Part shown: piece by piece, positions 55,701-64,000 of the stretch
How positions within the stretch are numbered: the stretch's first letter is position 1
Layout of the letters: the number at the start of each line of letters is the position of its first letter
Source: Sphingobacterium sp. R2
GTDB lineage: Bacteria; Bacteroidota; Bacteroidia; Sphingobacteriales; Sphingobacteriaceae
Length of the DNA: 64,000 bases
Direction: 5' to 3'
Assembly (NCBI RefSeq): GCF_040760075.1
Contig: NZ_CP142884.1
Span: 3,534,001 to 3,598,000 of the forward strand
Translations under genes and position numbers: made by a program
Notes under the pieces: generated by a model
What the model was told of the DNA's origin: nothing
What the model saw: the letters and a program-made list of their open reading frames with translations, nothing else
Databases searched by the model: none

Positions 55701-56127
55701 GTGGAATGACCTTAGTTTTTCTTTTAATATCTATTCGGCGATGGGGCACAAAAGTTTGTCGGGCAATTACCTGAATAACGATGATGACGGCGGACGTATG
55801 GCTTATGGACTGGCTAATCTGCCCGCAAAGGAATATTGGACACCGGACAATCCGACCGATCGCTATGGCCGTATTGAGGCTAAGGGACCGATCGGTGCAG
55901 AGGGTGCAGCGCAGCTATACGACCGCTCGTTTATCCGGCTCGACAACATCTCGGTAGGCTATACATTGCCAAGACATCTGACCTCCAAATATAACCTCAA
56001 CCGGGTGAAGCTGTATGGTACGGTGCGGAATGTGGCAACCTGGACGAATGACTGGGAATACGGCGATCCAGAGACAGGATCCTGGGCCTCAAGGGTATTT
56101 ACCTTCGGTGTGAATTTATCTTTATAA
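52792..56127 (+). CDS. SusC/RagA TonB-dependent outer-membrane transporter
   Basis: This is a 1111-residue SusC. A longer than usual N-terminus with a hydrophobic signal region leads to the carboxypeptidase-regulatory-like domain at about 57-130 (ITGKITDDTGQPLAAVTVNV), the linker LDEVVVVGYGTMRKKDLTGSV, the plug (NPLLVLDGMIFYG, then IEQIDVLKDASAAAIYGSKA) and the beta barrel ending in an aromatic-rich strand. There is no STN domain, unlike the SusC at 11806, so control is probably not through FecIR. With the SusD and GH105 downstream it likely imports pectin-derived oligosaccharides. Confidence 0.94.
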   Translation: MRNNCKLKQNLFYGFATSKWLPCSCLWCLVALSSPAAIVRANVPVLKALDKAIQNREITGKITDDTGQPLAAVTVNVAGSNVSTASKADGTYTITIPVASKTLVFTLLGYKSKEVDLTATNVVNVELTSTTGELDEVVVVGYGTMRKKDLTGSVTQIHPDRIANENPKTVQDILRGSAGLNIGYDASAKGGGSIEVRGKRSVYDSNSGHNNPLLVLDGMIFYGELSEINPDDIEQIDVLKDASAAAIYGSKAASGVIIISTKKGKQGKPTINMTMNAGATQLSEYRKRFSPDAYLQHREDWYTKNTYGVNPTTGLYEAYQTRDAKGNLTVPYGFYLNPGQLPASLSLDAWRAQSTNESGESDRSIWGRRLGLQGNALQNFLDGKTVDWADHTFRTGFNQDYNASISGASDRVNYYLSMGYLKNEGTVVSDTYKAVRANMKINAKVTDWLELGANVNFQDRSDGNIDIDMDQILRNSPYADYADANGNPLQYPLSEQFSQRGYNYDFQKKYLELDKGYSVFNSIFNAKIKLPFNITYSFNASPRLQYFHDRYFMSAELPGSNPADRGANREQTKRFDWSLNNTITWEQTIADKHRLMVTLVQEAEEQQSWKDRIEARNILPSDALGFHNTKNGSKENSSFDSYDTHQTADALLARLFYAYDDRYMLTTSIRRDGYSAFGTSNPYATFPSVALAWNFTKEKFFDWGNVMDYGKLRVSYGKNGNRQLADPNLALANLYSGSGKMHGYLNSAGELVQYRYLMVDRLANPNLQWEKTTAWNFGLDFGFLKNRISGTLEYYLMQTHDMIMEQKLPNFTGFGSITTNLGQVDNKGIELTLNTVNLKKEKLQWSTSFNFAYNKNQIVHLYKNYQDVLDANGNVTGRKEMDEISNNWFIGQPIGAIWNYQVTGIWQANEAAEAAKYGQAPGDPKVANVYTADDVVNGDITKPVYNNNDKVFLGQTDPRFRWSMRNEFILWNDLSFSFNIYSAMGHKSLSGNYLNNDDDGGRMAYGLANLPAKEYWTPDNPTDRYGRIEAKGPIGAEGAAQLYDRSFIRLDNISVGYTLPRHLTSKYNLNRVKLYGTVRNVATWTNDWEYGDPETGSWASRVFTFGVNLSL

Positions 56128-56141
56128 CCTGATTAATTGTG

Positions 56142-58166
56142 ATGTACATGAACAATATACGAAACAAATCCAGAAACCTGGGCAAGGGTATAGCCTTTTT
56201 GCTTGCCAGTACACTAGCGATAAGCAGCTGCTCGAAAGAATTTTTGCAGCCCGACCCGCTGTCAATTTATTTACCAAATGAAACGTTTAATACCGAGTCT
56301 GGTTTACTTTCAGCAATGGCCATCTGCGACCGCCATCTTAAGGGGTATTGGGCCACAGATCATAACGAGATGCTGACCCTAGGTACAGAGTACATCTTTT
56401 CTGAACTAATGGTGGCCAGCAATACGGACAAACGCAGCATGATGGCGGATGTGGCCAATATGCTGACACCGACCAGTGACAACTCCAGCTTACAGAATCT
56501 CGACCGATCTAACAGCCTATGGTATCTATGGCAGGAAACGTATAAAGGGATCAGTTATGCCAATACCATTATCAAGTACGTGGATCAGGTTCAGACCCTG
56601 AGCGAGCAAGATCGGAATGCTTATAAAGGACGGGCTTATTTCCATAGGGCTTTCCGCTATATGGCATTGGTGTTTGAGTATGGCGATGTTCCTTTGGTGA
56701 CGACAATCATCGATGTGCCCAAACAGAATTACCGAAGTACCAAGCGCGATGCCATTTTGCAGATGATAACCAAGGACATGGAATTTGCTGTCCAATGGGT
56801 ACCGGATCAGAAAAATATGAGCCTGATCGGTATGATCAACAAAGGGGCCTGCCGCATGTTGCTGGCAAAATGTTATCTGGCCATAGGGGAGTACCAAAAG
56901 GCCAGAGAGCAAACCGATATCCTGATTGACCAGTCGGGCTATGCTTTGATGACTGAAAGCTTCGGTACATTTAATGATGGCGGGGAAGGGCAGACCTGGC
57001 CTATTACGCGTAATGTGATCTGGGATATGCACCGACCTGAAAATAAATTGATCGCCAGCAACCGCGAGGTGATCATGGGAATGCCCAACCGGGGTGCCGA
57101 TGCGGAGTCTTTTGTGAAAATGCTCACCATGCGGATCTTATATCCCTTTGTGTTCGACTCGCGGATACAAACGACCGATGGGAAACAGGCTTTGCTGAAT
57201 ATCAAACGCAACAGTGGGGATTACAATGCAAAATATGATTACATGCGGGCCTTTGGTCGCGGTATTGGAACTTTTCGACCCACTTCTTTCCAGTCCCAGG
57301 GGGTATGGGCGGTCAACGGAAAGCAAGATGAGGGCGACCTGCGCCACAGTTCGAAGGTAGGAAACTGGGTACGCATGGAAGATTACAAGGTCAACAATAA
57401 AGCTTCCAAAGATTTTGGTAAACCACTTTTACTTAACGATCCAGCGACAGGGAAACTCCTTTGTAGCGATACCATCCGTCGCTGGTACGATGTGCCCCAT
57501 TATAAATTTTTTCTGGATGACCCAGTAAGCGAGGCCAATATCAGCGGTTCGGACGGTTCGCGGGGGGCTACCAACGGTAGCATTGCAGATTGGTACCTCT
57601 ATCGCCTGGCAGAAGCCTATCTCTTGCGCGCCGAAGCCAAGTATTATATCAATCCGTCTGATGGAACTATTAAAGATGACTTAAATGCCATACGTAAGCG
57701 GGCAAAATGTACGCAGCTCTATGATGGGCCAGTGACCATTGGAGATATTATGAATGAAAGGGCTCGCGAGCTCTACTGGGAGGAATGGCGTAATGTGGAA
57801 TTGAAACGGGTATCGCTTTGCCTGGCACGTAGCGGCAAACCGGATGAATGGGGAAATGTATATAATCTGGATAATTTTGATAAACAAAGTGGCACAGATG
57901 CCAGTGGCGGTAGCTACTGGTATCAACGCATTGTGCATTATAGCTTATACAACAAAGGCATCATTCATGTCAATGCAACAGGCCTAAGTGATATTAACTA
58001 TACCATGGATAAAAAGAATATGTATTGGCCAATCCCCAATGTAGCGATCACTTCGAATATTAAAGGACAGTTAAAGCAAAACTATGGCTACGATGGTTAC
58101 AATCCGGCTACGCCAGTATGGGATCAATGGGAGGATGCTGTTGCGGATGAATCTAAAGTGGAATAG
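56142..58166 (+). CDS. SusD/RagB-family glycan-binding lipoprotein
   Basis: This is a 674-residue SusD with signal peptide and lipobox AISSC. Helical TPR-like regions include YKGRAYFHRAFRYMALVFEYGDVPLV (the usual SusD segment, split) and ADWYLYRLAEAYLLRAEAKYYIN, with a late INERARELYWEEWRNVELKR-like region. It is longer than typical SusD proteins of about 500-600 residues. Starts at 56139 (GTG), 56142 and 56148 are possible. It follows SusC by 14 bases and binds its ligand at the surface. Confidence 0.92.
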   Translation: MYMNNIRNKSRNLGKGIAFLLASTLAISSCSKEFLQPDPLSIYLPNETFNTESGLLSAMAICDRHLKGYWATDHNEMLTLGTEYIFSELMVASNTDKRSMMADVANMLTPTSDNSSLQNLDRSNSLWYLWQETYKGISYANTIIKYVDQVQTLSEQDRNAYKGRAYFHRAFRYMALVFEYGDVPLVTTIIDVPKQNYRSTKRDAILQMITKDMEFAVQWVPDQKNMSLIGMINKGACRMLLAKCYLAIGEYQKAREQTDILIDQSGYALMTESFGTFNDGGEGQTWPITRNVIWDMHRPENKLIASNREVIMGMPNRGADAESFVKMLTMRILYPFVFDSRIQTTDGKQALLNIKRNSGDYNAKYDYMRAFGRGIGTFRPTSFQSQGVWAVNGKQDEGDLRHSSKVGNWVRMEDYKVNNKASKDFGKPLLLNDPATGKLLCSDTIRRWYDVPHYKFFLDDPVSEANISGSDGSRGATNGSIADWYLYRLAEAYLLRAEAKYYINPSDGTIKDDLNAIRKRAKCTQLYDGPVTIGDIMNERARELYWEEWRNVELKRVSLCLARSGKPDEWGNVYNLDNFDKQSGTDASGGSYWYQRIVHYSLYNKGIIHVNATGLSDINYTMDKKNMYWPIPNVAITSNIKGQLKQNYGYDGYNPATPVWDQWEDAVADESKVE

Positions 58167-58272
58167 CACCCAGAGGGCCCAAGACTTTTGTGCATTAGCG
58201 CAATAAGTTGGGAATTTTTTAATACTTATTTGATAATTAACATCATTTTATATATACATAAAACTCATTCAT

Positions 58273-59394
58273 ATGATAAAGAAGACCCTTTTATTTTTAT
58301 TGATCCTTCCAGTTCAACTGCTAATCGCACAGTCGAATCTGGTAAGTTTTCCGGCCGAGGCAGATCCAATGGAGGTCGGACATCGCATCGCGCATCGTTT
58401 TATCGCGGGCAAACATATGCTACATGCCGGTAAATGGATCAGCTATCCGGAGACCTTTTATTGGACCGGTGCAATTAACTATGCGCATGTAACAAATGAT
58501 GCAAAGTTGATGCAAGCAATGAAAGATCGATTTTCCAAACTCGTATCGAGCGAGCCACAGTTGCTGCCACCGAAAAATCATGTAGACTTAAATATGTTTG
58601 GAAGTCTGCCTTTGCGTCTCTACCAACTGACTAAGGAGGGAAGTTATCTCGACTTGGGCTTGCCCTACGCGGACACGCAATGGCAGGTACCAGAAAATGC
58701 GGGGCAGGAGGCTAAAAACTGGGCTCAGCAGGGATACTCCTGGCAGACCCGGATGTGGATTGACGATATGTACATGATTACGATTGTACAGACGGCTGCC
58801 TTTAAAGCAACGGGTGAGTCAAAATATCTCGACCGCGCGGCGAAAGAAATGGTGCTTTATTTAGATAAATTACAACGCCCCAACGGATTGTTTTACCATG
58901 CACCTGATGTTCCTTACTATTGGGGACGTGGTAATGGCTGGATGGCCGCGGGTATGACCGAATTGCTGCGCATGCTTCCGAAAGACCATGCTGACCGGCC
59001 CCGTATTTTGAAGGGCTATCTTACCATGATGGCGAGTTTGAAAAAAGAGCAGCGCAAAAGTGGCATGTGGAATCAGCTGATTGATGAAGCTGACTGTTGG
59101 GCAGAAACTTCGGGCTCGGCAATGTTTGCTTATGCGATCATAACCGGGGTAAAGCACGGCTGGTTAAATGAAAAGCAATATGGTCCCGTTGCCCGAAGAG
59201 CTTGGCTGGCGCTTGCAAAATATGTTGACGGGCAAGGAGCGGTATCAGAAATCTGTGTGGGTACCAATAAAAAGAACGATAAACAGTATTATTACGATCG
59301 CCCTCGACATACGGGCGATTATCATGGGCAGGCGGCCTATATGTGGTGTATCAATGCGCTACTGGAAACCAACGACAATTTGTCGTTATACTAA
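58273..59394 (+). CDS. GH105 unsaturated rhamnogalacturonyl hydrolase
   Basis: This is a 373-residue exported enzyme of the YteR/GH105 family. A signal peptide ends LLIAQS (residue 20). The (alpha/alpha)6 barrel has TFYWTGAINYAHVT, TRMWIDDMYM with candidate catalytic Asp164/Asp165, PYYWGRGNGWMAAGMTELL and the terminal DYHGQAAYMWCINALL. It removes the unsaturated galacturonic acid left by pectate/rhamnogalacturonan lyases. It completes a small pectin-use locus with the SusCD genes and is followed by a strong terminator. Confidence 0.92.
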   Translation: MIKKTLLFLLILPVQLLIAQSNLVSFPAEADPMEVGHRIAHRFIAGKHMLHAGKWISYPETFYWTGAINYAHVTNDAKLMQAMKDRFSKLVSSEPQLLPPKNHVDLNMFGSLPLRLYQLTKEGSYLDLGLPYADTQWQVPENAGQEAKNWAQQGYSWQTRMWIDDMYMITIVQTAAFKATGESKYLDRAAKEMVLYLDKLQRPNGLFYHAPDVPYYWGRGNGWMAAGMTELLRMLPKDHADRPRILKGYLTMMASLKKEQRKSGMWNQLIDEADCWAETSGSAMFAYAIITGVKHGWLNEKQYGPVARRAWLALAKYVDGQGAVSEICVGTNKKNDKQYYYDRPRHTGDYHGQAAYMWCINALLETNDNLSLY

Positions 59395-59446
59395 AGTTTC
59401 GGTATTTTTGAACCACACGCTATCCATTGTGGACAGCATAAAGTTT

Positions 59447-59480
59447 AAGCTGACGGCAACCAAGTTGCCGTCAGCTTTTC
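59447..59480 (+). terminator. Strong Rho-independent terminator
   Basis: A perfect 14-bp stem (59447-59460 with 59464-59477, loop CAA) is followed by TTC. It ends the SusCD-GH105 unit. Confidence 0.9.
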
Positions 59481-59502
59481 TTAAATGTCTACTCATATAC
59501 GT

Positions 59503-60132
59503 ATGTTTCAAAAGAAAAATATCATCACGATACAACATCCGGAATCCGTGCATCATACGAACGGCATGATTGGTTCTTGGAATGATTGGCCATTGACGGA
59601 AAAAGGGATCCAACAAGCGGAAAATATCGCTGCTAATTTAAAGCCGGAATTTCGGGATACGAAGTTTTCTGTGTATACCTCACCGCTCAGCAGAACATCA
59701 CAGACCGCCGATATCATTGGAAAACAATTTAATGTCGTTCCCCAATCGGCAACCGCGCTAAAAGAACGTTACCTTGGACGAGCGGTGGGGCAATCGGTTC
59801 AATGGCTTAAAGACAATATCGAGGCGGAAGAACGATCAATCTACGACAAATGTTTTAGTGATGCAGAATCCAGATTTGACGTATGGCAAAGGATGATTCC
59901 CTTTTATGAAACGATAATATCTGGTAATGAAGAGAATATCATCCTTGTTTCGCACGGAGATAGCTTAAGTATCTTCAATGTCATGTGGCTTGGATTGCCG
60001 GTGGAAAGTCTTCAAACAATGGATTTATACGGTGTCAGTGGAGGGGTTTCCTTTCTTTACCATACAGCAGCCGGAAAAAGGGTGATTAGGAAGATGAGCG
60101 ATACTTCGTATTATAAAAACAAAGCGATATGA
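59503..60132 (+). CDS. Histidine phosphatase-family protein
   Basis: This is a 209-residue cytoplasmic protein of the phosphoglycerate-mutase-like fold. The usual RHG motif reads QHPESVHHTNGMIGSWNDWPLT, a variant that still holds the nucleophile His. Other family parts are YTSPLSRTSQTADII and ILVSHGDSLSIF with the second catalytic His. An in-frame ATG at 59485 lies only 5 bases after the terminator stem, so the ATG at 59503 is preferred. Its stop overlaps the next start as ATGA, so it is coupled to the Crp-type regulator. Confidence 0.87.
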   Translation: MFQKKNIITIQHPESVHHTNGMIGSWNDWPLTEKGIQQAENIAANLKPEFRDTKFSVYTSPLSRTSQTADIIGKQFNVVPQSATALKERYLGRAVGQSVQWLKDNIEAEERSIYDKCFSDAESRFDVWQRMIPFYETIISGNEENIILVSHGDSLSIFNVMWLGLPVESLQTMDLYGVSGGVSFLYHTAAGKRVIRKMSDTSYYKNKAI

Positions 60133-60710
60133 AGGGGCCATCTCCTGAAAACATCAAAGCGGTATTTGATACTTATTATTCCGTCGACATTAAATTTTGG
60201 GTTGAATTTGCAAAAGTGGTGCAACGTCGGAGTTTTGCGAAAAATGAAATCGTGAAGGCATACGATAAGACCGAAAAGTTTATCAACATTCTAGTTTCGG
60301 GTTCGGTAGGACATTTTGTGCCTTATCAGCATAAAGACATCTGTATCAATCTATATTATGAAAACCAGCTATTCAGCGATTACCTTTCTTTTATTTCACA
60401 GAGACCGACTGTCATCAAAACGGAATGCCTCGAAGATACAGAACTTTGGTCGGTAAGCCATCAGAATTTACAGGAGCTCTATGCAAAGTCCGACCGATCA
60501 CTTCTTATCGGGAAAGCGATTTCGGATATCATGTTTACAGCTAAGCAATCTGAGCAAATTAATTTGCTGACTTTGTCGCCCACCGAACGATACCAGAAAC
60601 TGATTACAGAACGACCCTATATCTTTCAGCGTACACCGCTTAAAATTATCGCTTCTTATCTGGGTATAGCACCGGAGAGCCTGAGCAGAATAAGAAAAAA
60701 GATTTCTTAA
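60129..60710 (+). CDS. Crp/Fnr-family regulator
   Basis: This is a 193-residue protein with a cyclic-nucleotide-binding-like domain (residues 10-120, for example FAKNEIVKAYDKTEKFINIL) and a short helix-turn-helix region (LSPTERYQKLI, then RTPLKIIASYLGIAPESLSRIRKK). Bacteroidota have many such short Crp-like regulators with unknown ligands. It is translated together with the phosphatase gene. Confidence 0.88.
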   Translation: MKGPSPENIKAVFDTYYSVDIKFWVEFAKVVQRRSFAKNEIVKAYDKTEKFINILVSGSVGHFVPYQHKDICINLYYENQLFSDYLSFISQRPTVIKTECLEDTELWSVSHQNLQELYAKSDRSLLIGKAISDIMFTAKQSEQINLLTLSPTERYQKLITERPYIFQRTPLKIIASYLGIAPESLSRIRKKIS

Positions 60711-60742
60711 CTTTCGTCAAGTGTTTTTCGTTTCAATGCAGT

Positions 60743-60750
60743 TATTTTTG
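60743..60750 (+). promoter_or_regulatory. Bacteroidota -7 box (TATTTTTG)
   Basis: Perfect TAnnTTTG match placed 28 bases before the ATG at 60779. Transcription would start near 60757. The -33 element is unclear. Confidence 0.45.
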
Positions 60751-60778
60751 GGCATTGCAAAAAAGCTATACATATAGG

Positions 60779-61471
60779 ATGAAAAGAAAAATCAATTATT
60801 GGGCCGTTATTGTTTATTATATTATTGCCATCGCATGCCGCTATTTGACCAACAAAACTGAATTACTACATGCCATCGACAATCCGTATTTAAAATCCAT
60901 CCTAACAGGAATGGGGCCTGCGCTTGGAGCTGGGATTGTGTTTGTGACTTTCAAGATAAAGCCCATACTATCACTCAAAGGAAACTATAAGAGTCTCCTT
61001 TTTCCGATTACGTTATATTGGACATTTCCGGTACTTTTGATCAGCACGGTGTCTTATTTTTTAAAAGGTACTATTCCATATTTAACTGTTTTTACTGTGC
61101 TTATCTACGGTCTGCTGGAAGAAATTGGATGGCGGGGCTTTCTCTATCAGGAGTTTAAAGCATTAAAGCCTATCTACAACATAGTGCTGCTGTCATTACT
61201 ATGGTTTTTATGGCATCTCAATTTTGATTTTACGCCGGTTCAGTTCTCATTTTTCGCCATTTTGGTGTTGGGAAGTTGGGGAATAGGTAAAGTCGCCGAT
61301 GCAACGGGGTCACTCGTTGCTGTCAGTGCATTTCATTCCCTCAATAATTTCTTTCCCGGTATAAACGCCAAAAGCGGCGCAATTTTAGGTATTCTTCTAC
61401 TTGTTTGGGTGATTGCTTTGGTGGTTCGAAAAAAGATGAAACTGGCGGCATCAGTGTATAAAGCCAACTGA
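60779..61471 (+). CDS. CPBP-family intramembrane metalloprotease (CAAX-type)
   Basis: This is a 230-residue protein with about seven hydrophobic helices. The CPBP/Abi motifs are present: EEIGWRGFLY near residue 117, WFLWHLNFD and FHSLNNFF, which hold the Glu, Arg, His and Asn of the active site. It may process prenylated or other membrane peptides. An upstream in-frame TTG at 60755 is part of the promoter region and is rejected. Confidence 0.9.
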   Translation: MKRKINYWAVIVYYIIAIACRYLTNKTELLHAIDNPYLKSILTGMGPALGAGIVFVTFKIKPILSLKGNYKSLLFPITLYWTFPVLLISTVSYFLKGTIPYLTVFTVLIYGLLEEIGWRGFLYQEFKALKPIYNIVLLSLLWFLWHLNFDFTPVQFSFFAILVLGSWGIGKVADATGSLVAVSAFHSLNNFFPGINAKSGAILGILLLVWVIALVVRKKMKLAASVYKAN

Positions 61472-61513
61472 CATGTTTCAGTTGGCTTTGAACGTAAAGG
61501 ATTGTAGAGCTCC

Positions 61514-61981
61514 CTATTTGGAAATCTTACTAAAATCGAAAGGAATCTGGAGGCTATCACCTGCCACATTTGCTTTCAATTTCTCACCGTCCCGCCAGTA
61601 AGAAATCTTTTTTGGGAACGGAAGCGAGTCATTATTGCATTCGAACAGGCCATCTTTCATCATGGTCATGGTAAATGCGATAAAATCTTTCTCATCAGGC
61701 GTTTTAACCCTTAAATTCCAGTTACCATCAGATTTTAGCAACTGCATGGTTTCCTGATGAATGGTATCCATGTTTTGCAATGTAAATGCAAAGCCTACAT
61801 ATTCAGAATCGGTCAGTTTCTTCCAATATTCAAAGGTCTTTTTATCTTTGGCTTCGTTGGTGCGCTGCCATTCTCCTACAAGCCAATCGAAATTTTCGGA
61901 CGGCTCACTTTGACTTCCCACGCACTGTATGAACAGCGGAAGAAACGATAATAATACCCATACCCTGGTTAATTTTAACAT
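61514..61981 (-). CDS. Small lipoprotein, DUF6265-like
   Basis: This is a 155-residue protein with signal peptide and lipobox LFIQC (Cys20). The mature domain starts FDWLVGEWQRTNEAKDKKTFEYWKKL (key part WLVGEWQ) and is a small beta barrel-like protein of the DUF6265/lipocalin-like kind. It probably binds a small hydrophobic ligand; none is known. It is convergent with the CPBP gene and divergent from the DUF1800 gene. Confidence 0.75.
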   Translation of the reverse strand: MLKLTRVWVLLSFLPLFIQCVGSQSEPSENFDWLVGEWQRTNEAKDKKTFEYWKKLTDSEYVGFAFTLQNMDTIHQETMQLLKSDGNWNLRVKTPDEKDFIAFTMTMMKDGLFECNNDSLPFPKKISYWRDGEKLKANVAGDSLQIPFDFSKISK

Positions 61982-62205
61982 GTGATATTCGGTTTTTAAA
62001 GGTTTGTCGACTAGTCGATCGTAAAATATGTATGAAATGCCAAGTTGAATGACCGTATGCCCATATTACATTAAATTTAATAAAAAATTAGCAGTCCTGA
62101 AAGTAGTTGATAATTAAACTGTTAATTTAGCTTAATGTTTGTTAAATCTCTGCTATTTTATGCTAAAAGCTATAGATAATTCGTTATTTAGGTATAAATG
62201 GAAGC

Positions 62206-63582
62206 ATGATGATTTCTGATTTTATAAAAAATAAGCATCTGGCCAATCGAGCGGGATTTGGAATGAGCCTTCAGCAGATTACGGATTTTGAACAGCAATC
62301 TCCCAAAGCAATATGGAATGTATATGCGCAGGCGCGTCCATTCCACCCGATCAGTTTCAGTTCGGAGCAGCGGGCGGTTGACTATACGACTCTATCTCAA
62401 TTGAATGCTTCAGATAAAAAGCTGGTACAGCAGCTCAACCGGAAGCGTAATATTGAAATCAATCTTAATTTTCTTGAGGCAATGGTGCATGGTGAGGACC
62501 AGCTCAGGGAGAAAATGGCTTTTTTTTGGCATGGTCACTTTGCGAGCAGGGTCATCAATGCCAATTTTAGTGCGCACATCCTCAATGAAATCAGAGAGCA
62601 TGCCCTAGGAAATTTTCGGGACCTGCTATTTGCCGTTTCTAAAGCCCCAGCTATGCTCAGCTTCCTAAACAACCAGCAAAATAAAAAGGGGCATCCGAAC
62701 GAAAACTTCGCGCGGGAAGTGATGGAGCTCTTCACAATGGGACGAGGTAATTATACTGAATTGGATGTTAGGGAGGCCGCGCGCGCCTTTACAGGTTGGT
62801 CTTACGATAAGGATGGTCAATTCTTGGTACGCAAAAAGTTTCATGACACCGGCAGTAAAACATTTTTGGGGAAAACGGGAAATTTTGATGGAAATGATAT
62901 TTTGGATAGTATATTGGAGCAGCCAGTTACAGCCCAGTTTATTACGCGAAAGCTATACCGTTTTTTGGTTAACGAACAGGTGGATGAGGAAATTGTCTCT
63001 TTACTGAGCCGTGATTTCTATCATTCAGGATATGATATCAGGCAACTTGTCAACAGCATATTTACGGCGGACTGGTTTTACGATGTTAAACATATAGGCA
63101 ACAAAGTAAAGTCACCTATAGAACTTATGGCTGGTATTATGCGCATATTACCCATGGAGATCGCGTACCCGGAAAACCTTATTATTTATCAGAAATTATT
63201 GGGACAGATGCTTTTGTATCCGCCTAACGTGTCGGGTTGGCCGTCGGGAAAAGCATGGATAGACAGCTCTACCTTGTTGCTCCGCATGCAGCTGCCGCAG
63301 ATATGGAGCGGATTGCGGCCGCTCGAACTTGATGTCCATAATGACGATGACCTCGACATGGGGCTGAAACAGTCGAGGGCGCTTGCAAAAGCCTATAAGA
63401 ATCCAAAAATTTCCATTGACTGGTCCACTGTAGAAGTTACTTTTGGGGGGAGAGACCCTTTTCGTATTTTGTTGCAGCGGCAGATATCCTTTGAAAAAGC
63501 ATTACGGGATGAATATGACAGTGAAAATATTCGACTGGCAATTATTGAAGCCATGAGCACTCCCGAATATCAGCTTTGTTAA
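62206..63582 (+). CDS. DUF1800 family protein
   Basis: This is a 458-residue protein of the DUF1800 family, whose members are usually encoded beside DUF1501 proteins. Typical parts are LANRAGFGMSLQQI at the start, REKMAFFWHGHFAS, GHPNENFAREVMELFTMG, AARAFTGWSY and LLYPPNVSGWPSGKAW. There is no signal peptide in the frame. Function is not known; a role with the exported DUF1501 partner is likely. An alternative ATG is the second codon. Confidence 0.92.
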   Translation: MMISDFIKNKHLANRAGFGMSLQQITDFEQQSPKAIWNVYAQARPFHPISFSSEQRAVDYTTLSQLNASDKKLVQQLNRKRNIEINLNFLEAMVHGEDQLREKMAFFWHGHFASRVINANFSAHILNEIREHALGNFRDLLFAVSKAPAMLSFLNNQQNKKGHPNENFAREVMELFTMGRGNYTELDVREAARAFTGWSYDKDGQFLVRKKFHDTGSKTFLGKTGNFDGNDILDSILEQPVTAQFITRKLYRFLVNEQVDEEIVSLLSRDFYHSGYDIRQLVNSIFTADWFYDVKHIGNKVKSPIELMAGIMRILPMEIAYPENLIIYQKLLGQMLLYPPNVSGWPSGKAWIDSSTLLLRMQLPQIWSGLRPLELDVHNDDDLDMGLKQSRALAKAYKNPKISIDWSTVEVTFGGRDPFRILLQRQISFEKALRDEYDSENIRLAIIEAMSTPEYQLC

Positions 63583-63599
63583 CCGTTAGAACGACTACT

Positions 63600-64000
63600 A
63601 TGATTCTTAAACGAAGGCAATTTCTCAAAGCGAGTTCACTCGCGTCGGCATCGCTACTGTTGCCTAATTTCTTAAAAGCCCTATCTTCGTCCCCTGCGCT
63701 GGAAAATCGGAATAAGGTATTGGTGATATTACAGCTCAGCGGAGGAAACGACGGGCTTAATACGATCATTCCGATCCGTAATGATATTTACTTTCGCGAG
63801 CGGCAGACGATTGCCATCAATAATGCGCTGCGGCTCACGGATGAAGCGGGTATTCATCCGGCGTTGCCATTTTTTAAAACGCTTTTTGATCGTGGGGAGC
63901 TGGCTGTGCTTAATAATGTCGGTTATCCCGATCCAAACAAATCGCATTTTCGTAGCATGGATATCTGGCATAGTGCGAGCCGAAGTGATGAATACTTGGA
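63600..64000 (+). CDS. DUF1501 family protein (partial)
   Basis: The frame opens at an ATG 17 bases after the DUF1800 stop and runs off the window edge after 133 codons. The N-terminus has a Tat-like signal (KRRQFLKASSLASASLLLP), followed by the family start VLVILQLSGGNDGLNTIIPI and a DIWHSASRSDEYL segment. DUF1501 proteins have a sulfatase/alkaline-phosphatase-like fold and are exported folded. The function of the pair is unknown. Confidence 0.9.
   Translation, partial: MILKRRQFLKASSLASASLLLPNFLKALSSSPALENRNKVLVILQLSGGNDGLNTIIPIRNDIYFRERQTIAINNALRLTDEAGIHPALPFFKTLFDRGELAVLNNVGYPDPNKSHFRSMDIWHSASRSDEYL

Overview
The window is a contiguous piece of a Bacteroidota chromosome, most likely from the Sphingobacteriaceae (Sphingobacterium-like; this is an inference). 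The signs are two complete SusC/SusD pairs, an ECF sigma/FecR/SusC cascade, Bacteroidota-style promoters (TTG, about 20 bp, then TAnnTTTG), many Cys-lipoproteins, weak Shine-Dalgarno sequences, and a type VI secretion locus of the Bacteroidota-only subtype iii. No tRNA, rRNA, CRISPR array or insertion sequence was recognised.

Layout. 1-4065: pectin-type glycan enzymes, namely the start of an alpha-L-rhamnosidase-like protein (cut by the window edge) and a LamG-GH127/146 beta-L-arabinofuranosidase. 4468-9819: a lipoprotein, a MacB/FtsX-type permease, a small membrane protein and a zinc alcohol dehydrogenase. 10142-18350: a regulated uptake operon with ECF sigma factor, FecR anti-sigma factor, STN-bearing SusC, SusD and a TlpA-like thioredoxin. 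The last gene is broken by a one-base frameshift.

18738-46702: one large T6SSiii locus. It starts with two Hcp (TssD) genes, a terminator and VgrG (TssI). Then comes an effector island: a DUF2931 lipoprotein, a Tle1-like phospholipase, two unknown proteins, a DUF4280 PAAR-like tip, and a 993-residue OmpA-domain protein with a hydrophobic C-terminal half. A run of periplasmic lipoproteins follows, the last two genes of which are decayed. The structural block is two small TssO-like membrane proteins, a PKD-domain envelope protein, TssR, ClpV (TssH), TssB, TssC, TssE, TssF, TssG (on the opposite strand), TssN and TssK. TssJ, TssL and TssM are absent, as expected for subtype iii. No clear TssQ lipoprotein was recognised.

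46761-48673: a flavodoxin-fold oxidoreductase, a DinB-family protein and a lipoprotein. 48705-52367 (minus strand): a beta-propeller lipoprotein, a TPR sensor histidine kinase and a LuxR-type response regulator, probably one operon. 52792-59394: a second SusC/SusD pair with a GH105 unsaturated rhamnogalacturonyl hydrolase, which fits rhamnogalacturonan use and matches the pectin theme at the left edge. 59503-61471: a histidine phosphatase, a Crp/Fnr regulator and a CPBP protease. 61514-64000: a lipoprotein, then a DUF1800/DUF1501 pair cut by the right edge.

The most interesting part is the T6SS effector/immunity island at 21572-31850. It holds a candidate new toxin (the OmpA-domain protein) with a duplicated lipoprotein family beside it, one copy intact and one frameshifted. 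The two copies are followed by an identical 48-bp segment running past the stop codon, so the duplication is recent or homogenised.
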